Source: JBIYSM02 sp044759095
Lineage (GTDB): Bacteria; Bacillota; Bacilli; Brevibacillales; Brevibacillaceae
Assembly: GCF_044759095.2 (NCBI RefSeq)
Contig: NZ_JBIYSM020000013.1
Coordinates: 24,483 to 88,482 of the forward strand
Direction: 5' to 3'
Length of the DNA: 64,000 nt
Shown here piece by piece: positions 27,139 through 34,825 of this stretch (within the stretch, counting starts at the first letter, position 1; each line of letters starts with the position of its first letter). A program made the translations under genes and the position numbers. A model generated the notes under the pieces. The model was not told the origin of the DNA and made no database searches. It worked only from the letters and a program-made list of their open reading frames with translations.

Positions 27139-27867
27139 TTACGCCCGCACCTTGCCCAGAAAGCTCCGCAGACGCTCGTTTTTTGGATTGCTGAACAGCT
27201 CTTCCGGTTTGCCTTCCTCGACGATCACGCCCTGATCCATAAAAATGACGCGGTCGCTCACTTCCCGTGCGAAGCCCATCTCGTGGGTGACCACGATCAT
27301 GGTCATGCCTTCCCTGGCGAGATCCTTCATGACCTGCAGCACCTCTCCCACCAGCTCGGGATCCAATGCCGAGGTCGGTTCGTCAAACAGCATCACTTTG
27401 GGGTTCATCGCCAGCGCCCGGGCGATTGCCACCCGCTGCATCTGTCCGCCGGAAAGACGATCGGGATAGACGTCTGCCTTGTCTTCCAGACCAACCTTTT
27501 TCAACAGGGCCAGCCCTTGTTTTTTCGCTTCCTCCGGTGCCACCTTGCGCACTTTTACGGGTGCCAGCATGACGTTCTCCAGGACCGTTTTGTGCGGAAA
27601 CAGATTAAACCGTTGGAACACCATCCCGACTTCTTCCCGCACCTTGTTGATGTCCACTTTGGGGTCGGACAGGTCTTTTCCGTCGATGACGATGCGGCCG
27701 CCGGTCATCTCCTCCAACTGGTTGAGACAGCGCAAAAAGGTGCTTTTTCCAGAACCGGACGGTCCGATTACACAAACAACCTCCCGCTCGGCGACCTGTG
27801 TGGTGATCCCCTTTAGCACTTGCAATTTTCCGTAGTTTTTCTTGAGGTCCGTTACCTGGATAATCAC
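27139..27867 (-). CDS. Polar amino acid ABC transporter ATPase (GlnQ-like), orphan
   Basis: 242 residues. Walker A GPSGSGKST at 35-43, signature LSGGQMQRVAIARAL, Walker B VMLFDEPTSALDPE, switch His in VVTHEMGFA. The sequence type (EMTGGRIVIDGKDL, FQRFNLFPHKTV) is that of glutamine/arginine uptake ATPases. No permease or binding-protein gene is adjacent in this window, so it must work with subunits encoded elsewhere or be a leftover. It lies 100 bp downstream of the metal ATPase gene. Confidence 0.9.
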   Translation of the reverse strand: MIIQVTDLKKNYGKLQVLKGITTQVAEREVVCVIGPSGSGKSTFLRCLNQLEEMTGGRIVIDGKDLSDPKVDINKVREEVGMVFQRFNLFPHKTVLENVMLAPVKVRKVAPEEAKKQGLALLKKVGLEDKADVYPDRLSGGQMQRVAIARALAMNPKVMLFDEPTSALDPELVGEVLQVMKDLAREGMTMIVVTHEMGFAREVSDRVIFMDQGVIVEEGKPEELFSNPKNERLRSFLGKVRA

Positions 27868-27967
27868 GCGTTTGTACCCCCAGTATGTCTGTTTTTCTAC
27901 CTATTGCCTGTCATCATATTGTACCCCAATAGTAAGAAAATTTCATGTGTTTCCACATCTTTCTCTT

Positions 27968-29881
27968 CTATGATTTGGACACGGTTAACTGGCAGCTCCC
28001 GGTCCCGCAGGAACAATTGGTGCAGGCCATTGGGGGAAACGGCGTCTTATCCTTTGAGGAACGATTCAGGTAATGGATCATTCTGGCCGAGTTCAGCACG
28101 ACGAGAACGGACGTCGCGTTGTGCAGGAAAGCCCCTGCTACCGGCCCCATCCACCCCGCCATGGCCAGCAGAATGGCGCCGACATTGATTACAGTGGAGA
28201 TGATCAGGTTTTCCCGAATGACCTGCATCGTCTTGCGGCCCAGCCGGACGACGTCGGCCACCTTGGAAACATCGTCAGTCAAAAGCACGATGTCGGCTGC
28301 TTCCGCGGCAATTTGCGTGCCTCCCGCTCCCATCGCGATGCCGACATGGGCCGCGCTCAGCGCGGGAGCATCGTTGATTCCGTCCCCGACCATTCCGACG
28401 ACAAAACCGCGCTCCCGGTATTCACGCACATGCTGGTACTTTGCTTCGGGAAACTGCTCGGCGTATACGGTTGTGACCCCCGCCTGGCCGGCGATCTGCT
28501 CCGCTGCCCCGCGATTGTCGCCGGTCAGCATGGCGATCTCCCCGACCCCGTACAGACGAAGTCGGCCGATGGTCTCCCTAGACTCCATACGGACCCGGTC
28601 CGCCAGTGTGATCATTCCCGCAAGCCGTCCCTCACAGGCGATAAAGACGGCCGTTTGACCCGCCTGCTCCTGCTCTGCCCACGTCGCGTCCAGTTCATTG
28701 ACCTCAATACCCGCTTCCCTCATGAAACGGCGGTTTCCCACCAGCACCTGACGCCCGTCTACCAGCCCCGATACACCGCTCCCTGGATGGACCACAAACT
28801 GACTGGCATCAGGCACGTCCAGATCACGCAGTTTGGCAGCCGAGACAATCGCCTGCGCAACCGGGTGTTCTGAGTGCTGCTCAAGAGCCGCCGCCAAACG
28901 AAGCACGTCATCCGCTGTCTGATGCCGCAGACGGGCGACTCCTGTCACCTGCAGTTTCCCCTCCGTCAGTGTCCCGGTCTTGTCAAACAGCAGGGCGTTT
29001 ACCAGCCCGACCTGCTCCAAGGCAAGCCCGCTTTTGATCAAAATGCCATGCTTGGCCGCATTGCCGATTCCGGCCATTATCGCGGTGGGGGTAGCCAGGA
29101 CCAGCGCACACGGACAAAAGACAATGAGAATCGTAACCGCCCGGACGAGATCTCCGGTCATCGCGTAGACCAGCACGGCCAGAGCCAGGCTGCTCGGCAC
29201 GATCCAGGCCGCCCAGCGATCCAGTACGCGTTGGACCGGGGCTTTTCGTTCCAGCGCTTCCGCCACGAGCCTTGTCACTTTGGCAAACGTGGTCTCGTCA
29301 CCGACCCGCTTCGCCTCAATCTCCATTGCGCCGTTGGTGTTTGTTGTTCCTACGAAGACTTCGTCTCCCGGACGTTTTTCCACGGGGAGCGATTCTCCTG
29401 TCAAGGCCGCCTGATTCACGGAAGCCTGACCGTTTCGCACCACGCCGTCAACAGGGATCTTTTCTCCCGGTTTCACCAGCAGCAGATCGCCCGCAACGAC
29501 TTCGCTCAGCGCAACCTCCATCCATTCTCCATCGCGTCTGACCCGTGCCGTCTCCGGTACCAGCTGCACCATTTCTTCCAGCGCAGATGAGGCTTTGGCC
29601 ACGGTGCGATGCTCCAGCCACATTCCCACCATCATGATCAACGCCACTTCTCCTGCCGCGAACACCTCACCGATGGCGGCGGCAGCGACGATGGCCGTCG
29701 TCACCAGGACGTCGCTGTTAATCCGCCGCTCGTTCCACAGTTCCGTAACCGCGGCGTACGCGATCGGTACGCCGCAGAGCCAAACGGCCAACCAAGCAGG
29801 GTCCCATCCGTACAGAGGACCGTACAACCAGCTGACAAGAAGTCCTGCACCCGCAACACCCATACTCATTTTCTCCAGCAT
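27968..29881 (-). CDS. P1B-type metal-exporting ATPase with cysteine-rich C-terminus
   Basis: About 637 residues. It has actuator TGES, transmembrane CPC metal site (256-258), phosphorylation site DKTGT (D300), HP motif in EHPVAQAI and hinge GDGINDAPAL. There is no N-terminal heavy-metal domain; instead the C-terminus ends with a Cys cluster (CTNCSCGTGSC). The last membrane segments carry HNATSVLVVLNSARM, which is neither the usual Cu+ pattern nor the Zn/Cd one, so the metal cannot be assigned. A Fur/PerR-like box sits upstream, which would fit iron- or peroxide-linked control. ATG 29881 follows AGGTGG by 5 bp. Confidence 0.88.
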   Translation of the reverse strand: MLEKMSMGVAGAGLLVSWLYGPLYGWDPAWLAVWLCGVPIAYAAVTELWNERRINSDVLVTTAIVAAAAIGEVFAAGEVALIMMVGMWLEHRTVAKASSALEEMVQLVPETARVRRDGEWMEVALSEVVAGDLLLVKPGEKIPVDGVVRNGQASVNQAALTGESLPVEKRPGDEVFVGTTNTNGAMEIEAKRVGDETTFAKVTRLVAEALERKAPVQRVLDRWAAWIVPSSLALAVLVYAMTGDLVRAVTILIVFCPCALVLATPTAIMAGIGNAAKHGILIKSGLALEQVGLVNALLFDKTGTLTEGKLQVTGVARLRHQTADDVLRLAAALEQHSEHPVAQAIVSAAKLRDLDVPDASQFVVHPGSGVSGLVDGRQVLVGNRRFMREAGIEVNELDATWAEQEQAGQTAVFIACEGRLAGMITLADRVRMESRETIGRLRLYGVGEIAMLTGDNRGAAEQIAGQAGVTTVYAEQFPEAKYQHVREYRERGFVVGMVGDGINDAPALSAAHVGIAMGAGGTQIAAEAADIVLLTDDVSKVADVVRLGRKTMQVIRENLIISTVINVGAILLAMAGWMGPVAGAFLHNATSVLVVLNSARMIHYLNRSSKDKTPFPPMACTNCSCGTGSCQLTVSKS

Positions 29882-29901
29882 GCGTTCCACCTCTCTTTTT
29901 T

Positions 29902-29944
29902 CCCCACCAGCTATAGCTTAGGCTGCGCCGGTGGGGGCCCCGTG
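29902..29944 (+). repeat. Hairpin repeat B, degenerate copy
   Basis: CCCCACC, loop AGCTATAGCTTAGGCTGCGCC, then GGTGGGGGCCCCGTG. The stem is 7 bp and the GGGGCCCC tail is kept. It lies in the leader of the metal ATPase, directly before its ribosome-binding site on the opposite strand, and could affect translation there. Confidence 0.6.
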
Positions 29945-30000
29945 TTTTCTGCCCTTGTGAGAAAGAGAATCAACCTTATTTTCCCTCTGAAAACGGCGGA

Positions 30001-30025
30001 TGCTGTTACCAGGTCGGTAACAGCA
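30001..30025. promoter_or_regulatory. Perfect 25-bp palindrome (operator candidate)
   Basis: TGCTGTTACC and GGTAACAGCA form a perfect 10-bp inverted repeat around AGGTC. No T run follows on either strand, so it is not a terminator. It lies 9 bp from the Fur-like box in the divergent region between the metal ATPase and sppA. Confidence 0.5.
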
Positions 30026-30033
30026 CTCCCAAA

Positions 30034-30048
30034 TGATAATGATTATTA
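30034..30048. promoter_or_regulatory. Fur/PerR-type box
   Basis: TGATAATGATTATTA matches the 7-1-7 Fur consensus TGATAATNATTATCA with one mismatch and the PerR consensus TTATAATNATTATAA with two. It lies about 150 bp upstream of the metal ATPase start and 155 bp from sppA. Confidence 0.6.
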
Positions 30049-30203
30049 TTATTTTTCTTAAGGTAAATATTTTTGCCTAGAGGAAAACTATTTAAAATAA
30101 TTCTAATCTGTTTCGTTCCGTACGTCAATCCCATTTTTTCCAGCGCTTGTCCTATGCGTAAGCTGCCTGGGTTGCGCAAAAGCTATGACATGAGGTGGTT
30201 TGC

Positions 30204-31169
30204 ATGAACCGAAAAAAATGGGTCGTCCTGCTCATCGTGCTGACTGTATTCGTGAGCGGAATTGTCGTCGAAGGCATCTACGGCGAGCCTTCTGCCTGGA
30301 CGAACCAACCGGAAGTGAGTTGGGAAGAGACGGTCGTCTCAGGTGCAGGCGACAGCAAGATCGTCCAGTTGTTTGTCACCGGCGTGATTTCCGGCGGGCA
30401 GACCAACACCGTCAGCCCGCCGATGACCGACCTGCTTGCAGAACAAATGCGCCGCATCGAAGAGGATGAACAGGTAAAAGCAGTGGTGCTGCGCATTGAC
30501 AGTCCCGGCGGCGAAGTGGTGGCGACGGATGAGATTCACCAGCGTCTGCTGCACCTTAAGTCTGTTCGAAACATTCCCCTGGTCGTCAGCATGGGGTCAA
30601 CGGCAGCGTCAGGCGGCTATTATCTTGCTACCGCAGGCGATGCCATTTTCGCCAATCCCAATACGATCACCGGCAGTCTGGGCGTCATCTTCACGCTCAT
30701 CAATTTCGGCGAAGCCGCTTCCCGCTTCGGGATCAAACAGTACGCGATTAAAAGCGGGCGGTTTAAAGACATCGGCAGCCCTGCACGTCCCCTCACCGAC
30801 GCAGAACGAAACATTTTTCAATCTCTGGTGAATGAAAGCTATCAGAACTTCGTGGATGTGATCGTAAGAGGGCGCAAATTGCCTCGCAAACGTGTCCTGC
30901 AAATAGCGGACGGACGGATTTACTCCGGCGAGCAGGCGAAGCGGCTGGGTCTGATCGACCAATTCGGTGACCTGGAGAAGGCAACCGCCCACGCCTTGTC
31001 CCTCAGCGGTGAGGAGGAGGCGCGAATCGTTCGTTATGCGGAGAATTTTTCCATCGAACATCTATTGTTCAGCCTGCAAAAGTATTGGTCAAATCCAGAT
31101 CCGCTCGGGTTGAACCGGTTTTGGGAGGGTCAATCTTCCCCTCGCCTGCTGTATCAGTACATGCCTTAA
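30204..31169 (+). CDS. sppA: Signal peptide peptidase SppA
   Basis: 321 residues, short gram-positive form with one N-terminal membrane anchor (5-25). The Ser-Lys dyad is S136 in MGSTAASGGYY and K188 in KSGRFKDIGSP, with the spacing of Bacillus SppA (52 residues). It degrades leftover signal peptides in the membrane. ATG 30204 follows GAGGTGG. The gene is followed by yteJ as in Bacillus. Confidence 0.95.
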   Translation: MNRKKWVVLLIVLTVFVSGIVVEGIYGEPSAWTNQPEVSWEETVVSGAGDSKIVQLFVTGVISGGQTNTVSPPMTDLLAEQMRRIEEDEQVKAVVLRIDSPGGEVVATDEIHQRLLHLKSVRNIPLVVSMGSTAASGGYYLATAGDAIFANPNTITGSLGVIFTLINFGEAASRFGIKQYAIKSGRFKDIGSPARPLTDAERNIFQSLVNESYQNFVDVIVRGRKLPRKRVLQIADGRIYSGEQAKRLGLIDQFGDLEKATAHALSLSGEEEARIVRYAENFSIEHLLFSLQKYWSNPDPLGLNRFWEGQSSPRLLYQYMP

Positions 31170-31183
31170 GGGAGGCGTATCAC

Positions 31184-31717
31184 ATGAACCGTAAAGAACC
31201 AAACGAGCCCGAATCCCTTCTCAACGCAGATGCGGCAGCCGATTCTGCCACATCGGCCCGCTATCCGGGGGACGGGGAGACGCCTTATCCAGAGCGGACG
31301 CTGCCGTATGCCGGCTTTGGAATCCGCTTGGCCGGCTTCCTGCTGGACATGATGTTTTTGCTTGGAATCAGTTTCCTGATCTTCAACCCCATTCGCCGGG
31401 CGCTGGGAATCGACCTCGATACCCCATCCGGTGTCGATTTGGCTGAATTTGGATTCGACCTGCTGTATTTCCTGATTCTTGCCTGGTGGAGCGGCCAAAC
31501 GCTTGGCAAACAGATTGTGGGCATCCGCGTCATCAACGCTCGTCAAGCCCGTGGAAAACTGACACTGGGACAGGTGCTGCTGCGCGAGGTCATCGGCAAA
31601 ACACTCTCTTCGATACCCCTCTTCCTCGGGTACCTGTGGGTCCTCTGGAACACAAAAAAACAGGGCTGGCACGATCTGATGGCCAGAACCTGTGTCGTGA
31701 GAGAGGGAAGAAAATGA
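31184..31717 (+). CDS. yteJ: RDD-family membrane protein YteJ
   Basis: 177 residues. A charged N-terminal tail of about 40 residues precedes an RDD domain: FGIRLAGFLLD with the R and D of the name, GQTLGKQIVGIRVI, and WHDLMARTCVV at the end. Two or three membrane segments. GGGAGG precedes the ATG, 14 bp after the sppA stop. In Bacillus the SppA-YteJ pair is linked to resistance to antimicrobial peptides; that role here is inference. Confidence 0.9.
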   Translation: MNRKEPNEPESLLNADAAADSATSARYPGDGETPYPERTLPYAGFGIRLAGFLLDMMFLLGISFLIFNPIRRALGIDLDTPSGVDLAEFGFDLLYFLILAWWSGQTLGKQIVGIRVINARQARGKLTLGQVLLREVIGKTLSSIPLFLGYLWVLWNTKKQGWHDLMARTCVVREGRK

Positions 31718-31988
31718 ACGCAGGAAACATTGCGGCGTATGCCCTGGGATTGGTTTTGCCGGGCCAAACCGCTTTTGCTGCCGCTTACCAAACCTCTCCA
31801 CAAACGTCCCTCCAACGCGCCTCTGCCGATCAGGTTTCCGTCTACCAAGTAAGACTGGGCATATCTTCCGCAATTCCTCAACCCTTCTCTATGTCTCTTT
31901 TCGGTCGATCTTCGGCAGAAACGATAATTGTGCGCTCCTCTTTCTTCCCCCTCGCGTGGTATACTTTTATTGACGAACATTTTTTCGG

Positions 31989-32014
31989 GCTCCCGAGCAG
32001 GGGGCTTTTTATTT
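31989..32014 (+). terminator. Terminator of sppA-yteJ
   Basis: GCTCCC/GGGGGC stem with a 5-base loop followed by TTTTTATTTTATT. Confidence 0.6.
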
Positions 32015-32094
32015 TATTCGGCTATTCGTTTAGTCTGTATTTGTTTTAGTAATGATACGCTACACTTACAATGGAAATATTTTTCTTACCGAAG

Positions 32095-32275
32095 TTACCG
32101 TTGTGTTAAGTTCCGCCGAGCCTTATCCGCGATCATCATAGCAAAGTTAGCTACATCTGCCGCTTCCCGAATTATATCCTCAAGCGTCTCTTCCGGACAC
32201 CGCAGAAACCTGCTCAATGCCAACTTCAAACAAATGGGCGCGGGTGTCAGTCTGCAAAACGGAAAACGATTCTAT
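32095..32275 (-). pseudogene. C-terminal fragment of a nucleotide-pyrophosphohydrolase-like (phage-type) protein
   Basis: A minus-strand frame without a good start ends in CPEETLEDIIREAADVANFA-MMIADKARRNLTQR. The pattern E-x3-D-V-A-N-F-A-M-M-I-A-D is typical of MazG-like or phage-encoded nucleotide-hydrolase-like proteins. Upstream it meets a stop at about 32276 with no ribosome-binding site. It looks like the preserved 3' end of a lost gene. Confidence 0.5.
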
Positions 32276-32310
32276 ACCCAAAATTTTATGACTCGCCAAT
32301 AATCATGCAA

Positions 32311-32343
32311 AAGCCTGCCCGGTGTCGTGAACCTGGCAGGCTT
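32311..32343. terminator. Terminator after the DUF2306-like gene
   Basis: 9-bp stem AAGCCTGCC/GGCAGGCTT (32311-32319 with 32335-32343), short T runs on both sides. Confidence 0.65.
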
Positions 32344-32368
32344 TATTAGATAAAATCCGGAAATCTTT

Positions 32369-33046
32369 TTATCTGGCGAATTTCTTAGTATACGATCTTC
32401 TCATTGCGATCATCACGGGGACAATGACAATCGTCGGCAGAAACCAGAGGATGGGATTTACACTGGACAGGTTCAGTAACCGCGGCGCTCCAAATACCGT
32501 AAACGCCGTGATCGTCGCAATACAGCAAGCCATCATGCTTGTCAGGTGTTCAAACCACCAGTGCATTCTGGTTTTTGGCGGCCTTATCCAATATCGCAAC
32601 TGAGTAAATCCTGTAAAGATTCCGATCAGCGGAAACCAAATCAACAGCGGGAAATGACGGGTATATCCGTAAAGAGACATACAAATGCCCGACACCACCA
32701 ACAGGAGCGAAACGAACAGATCCATTCGATTTTTGTGCGCAGCATTCCTATTTTTAAATTTCAGTACACGAATGCCGTACCAGGCCGATGCAGAACTTAA
32801 GATGGAAATGAAAATAAGAAACCATGAAAAAGCGATTTTTTCCGAATCGCTGCCCGGGTCGATAAAAATTCTCCATATCCCCATAAAAAGAGCAGATACA
32901 GCAACGACGGTCATAGCTCCAACGTACACCCACCCTGCCCGTACGTGTATTTTGCCCCCTTTTTTCGTGACGATGGGGATCCAAAAAATGAGCAACGCTG
33001 TAAACCCGGCCAGGATGTGCAGGTATCTGAACAGGTCGAATACCAT
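32369..33046 (-). CDS. Polytopic membrane protein, DUF2306-like
   Basis: 225 residues, about seven hydrophobic segments, among them FRYLHILAGFTALLIFWIPI near the start and a histidine pair in MHWWFEHLTSMMACC. The layout resembles DUF2306-type membrane proteins of unknown function. It begins with ATG 33046 after a GGGGGAGG site and is followed by a terminator; monocistronic. Confidence 0.6.
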   Translation of the reverse strand: MVFDLFRYLHILAGFTALLIFWIPIVTKKGGKIHVRAGWVYVGAMTVVAVSALFMGIWRIFIDPGSDSEKIAFSWFLIFISILSSASAWYGIRVLKFKNRNAAHKNRMDLFVSLLLVVSGICMSLYGYTRHFPLLIWFPLIGIFTGFTQLRYWIRPPKTRMHWWFEHLTSMMACCIATITAFTVFGAPRLLNLSSVNPILWFLPTIVIVPVMIAMRRSYTKKFAR

Positions 33047-33109
33047 TTACCTCCCCCTTTCATTCGTATTGTCCTGTTACATCCTACGTAAGGATTGGGA
33101 AATCATTTC

Positions 33110-33241
33110 ATAAAAAAAGCTTCGATTGAAGCCCTCTCGAAGAAGCTGGTTCTTCGTTAGAGGAAACTTTTTATGCGTTCCGGAAAGTTTATTTCAGGAC
33201 GCTTTCACACGGTGAAGCCCTTAAACTTTCCTACACGATAA
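33110..33241 (-). repeat. Structured interspersed repeat A, copy 3
   Basis: Identical in layout to copy 1. It is followed head to tail by copy 4; the two share ATAA at the junction, giving a 128-bp period. Confidence 0.9.
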
Positions 33242-33369
33242 AAAAAGCTTCGATTGAAGCCCTCTCGAAGAAGCTGGTTCTTCGTTAGAGGAAACTTTTT
33301 ATGCGTTCCGGAAAGTTTATTTCAGGGCGCTTTCACACGGTGAAGCCCTTAAACTTTCCTACACGATTA
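33238..33369 (-). repeat. Structured interspersed repeat A, copy 4
   Basis: Tandem partner of copy 3. It differs by one inner base (AGGGCGC instead of AGGACGC) and one extra T at the 3' edge. Together the two copies fill the 350-bp gap between the DUF2306-like gene and the small gene at 33397. Confidence 0.9.
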
Positions 33370-33393
33370 AAAAAACTCGTCAAGATGACGAGT
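33369..33393 (-). terminator. Terminator of the small membrane protein gene
   Basis: ACTCGTC/GACGAGT (33375-33381 with 33387-33393) followed on the minus strand by seven T. Confidence 0.85.
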
Positions 33394-33396
33394 CTT

Positions 33397-33534
33397 TTAC
33401 TTGCTGCTTACATTGTTCGTCGCCGGGCTTTGCGGGGCGGGCCCTTCCTCAGTGAAAAAGGGAACGATTAGAAAGCTGAGGACGAAAAACAGCAGCCAGA
33501 TGATCCCCCGCTTGTAGATACAGGGTGTAAGCAT
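33397..33534 (-). CDS. 45-residue single-span membrane protein
   Basis: A minus-strand frame from ATG 33534 encodes MLTPCIYKRGIIWLLFFVLS, one membrane helix, then a short acidic/Pro-rich tail ending NNVSSK. AAAGGTGG lies 9 bp upstream and a strong terminator follows the stop. Family unknown. It lies 62 bp after the MFS gene and may be its last cistron. Confidence 0.55.
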   Translation of the reverse strand: MLTPCIYKRGIIWLLFFVLSFLIVPFFTEEGPAPQSPATNNVSSK

Positions 33535-33596
33535 GCTGGATTACCACCTTTCCAAGAGGAGGTTCTCCCTCATACTGTTTCCTTGCTGCGCAGGTT

Positions 33597-34772
33597 TTAT
33601 GCCACCACGGTCTCCGTTTTCCCCTCCCCTGCCCCCCTGCGGCGGAAGAACTGGCAGGAGACAGCAAATCCCACAAGCAGCAGCGCCATCACCGTAAACA
33701 TCATCCACGGCTGAAAGTAATCCATCAGGAATCCGTTTACGTTAGGAGCGATGATGCTGGCCACGCTGAAGTTCATCCCCGCGATGATGCCGGCAGTGGG
33801 CACCATTGCCGCCGGCAGGATGTCTGCCGCATAAGCCAGCCCGAGCGAGTAAAACGAACCAACCGCTGCCCCGGCCACGGCAAGCAGCAGCATCATCAGC
33901 CAGACGTTGGCGCCCGCCAACGGGAACAGGCAGAAGGCCGCAGCCCCGGCCAAGGCGCATACGAACATGACCCGTTTGCGTCCAACCCGGTCGCTTAACG
34001 CCCCGAGCGGCATCTGCAGCAGGATGCTGCCGATGACAAACGACGGCAAAACAAGCGACACCCACTCCACGGAAACACCGACGCGCAGGGCATAGACGGG
34101 AAAACTGCCGTTTAACGACGCCTCCATAAACCCAAATAAAAAGGACGGAATCAACGCCAGCCAGCCCAGACGAAAGACAGCGGCGTAGCGGTTTTCCTGT
34201 CTGCCCATTGACTCTACGGGATCGGGGTAGGCATTGCGGATGCGGCTCAACAACCCAAACGCCACGAGACAAATGATGCCCACAGCCGCAAACGGCACCC
34301 ACGTTCCGTACGGCAGCAGGTTCAGCCCCAACGGCCCGATGCTGAAGCCAAGCCCGTACGCCAGGCCATACAGGGACAAATCCCGTCCGCGATGTTTTGG
34401 TGCCGCGATGTTGGTCACCCACATCTGGCTGGAATAATGCAGGCACGAGTCTCCGATCCCCATCAGCATCCGCAGCAAAAACCAGACCGTCAAGTCGGAG
34501 ATAAGCGGAAGGAGGGCAATGGTCAGCGTTACCATCGCCAACCCCCACAGAATGGTGGATCGATAGCCGATACGCCGGAGGGGAATCTCCAGAAACGGCG
34601 AGATGATCAGAATGCCGATGTAAAGCGCGGCGGCGTTCAAGCCGTTGACAACAGTCGATACGCCCTGCTCTTCCAGCAGAACGGCCAGCAGCGGGATCGT
34701 CAATCCCTGACTGACGCCGGCAATTGCCACGACAAGAATCAGCACCCAGAAGGTAAAGCGTGAAGAAGGCAT
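33597..34772 (-). CDS. MFS transporter
   Basis: About 391 residues with 12 predicted membrane segments. The MFS motif A equivalent between helices 8 and 9 reads GALSDRVGRKRVM, and the first-half counterpart is EIPLRRIGYRST. It resembles drug/sugar-type efflux proteins; substrate unknown. ATG 34772 is chosen for GAGAGGAG upstream. It follows bmrD by 53 bp on the same strand and could be read with it. Confidence 0.88.
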   Translation of the reverse strand: MPSSRFTFWVLILVVAIAGVSQGLTIPLLAVLLEEQGVSTVVNGLNAAALYIGILIISPFLEIPLRRIGYRSTILWGLAMVTLTIALLPLISDLTVWFLLRMLMGIGDSCLHYSSQMWVTNIAAPKHRGRDLSLYGLAYGLGFSIGPLGLNLLPYGTWVPFAAVGIICLVAFGLLSRIRNAYPDPVESMGRQENRYAAVFRLGWLALIPSFLFGFMEASLNGSFPVYALRVGVSVEWVSLVLPSFVIGSILLQMPLGALSDRVGRKRVMFVCALAGAAAFCLFPLAGANVWLMMLLLAVAGAAVGSFYSLGLAYAADILPAAMVPTAGIIAGMNFSVASIIAPNVNGFLMDYFQPWMMFTVMALLLVGFAVSCQFFRRRGAGEGKTETVVA

Positions 34773-34825
34773 GGCTGAACTCCTCTCCCAGTGTTGCTCT
34801 CTCTGTCTAGAACCCTCTCGCAATG

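Larger units (their letters stand above)
31718..32368. other. Gene-poor 650-bp stretch with a terminator and one gene fragment
   Basis: No complete gene is supported. The stretch holds the yteJ terminator (31989), a minus-strand coding fragment (32095-32275) and the terminator of the next gene (32311). A plus-strand frame from 31714 to 32049 runs through the terminator and resembles nothing I know. Confidence 0.6.

Noticed and set aside
31714..32049. Possible 111-residue gene after yteJ beginning MNAGNIAAYALGL
   Set aside because: It overlaps the yteJ stop, reads through the terminator hairpin at 31989 and resembles no family. Probably spurious.
33110..33369. Tandem repeats as a possible CRISPR array
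   Set aside because: Only two 128-bp units without spacers; not CRISPR.
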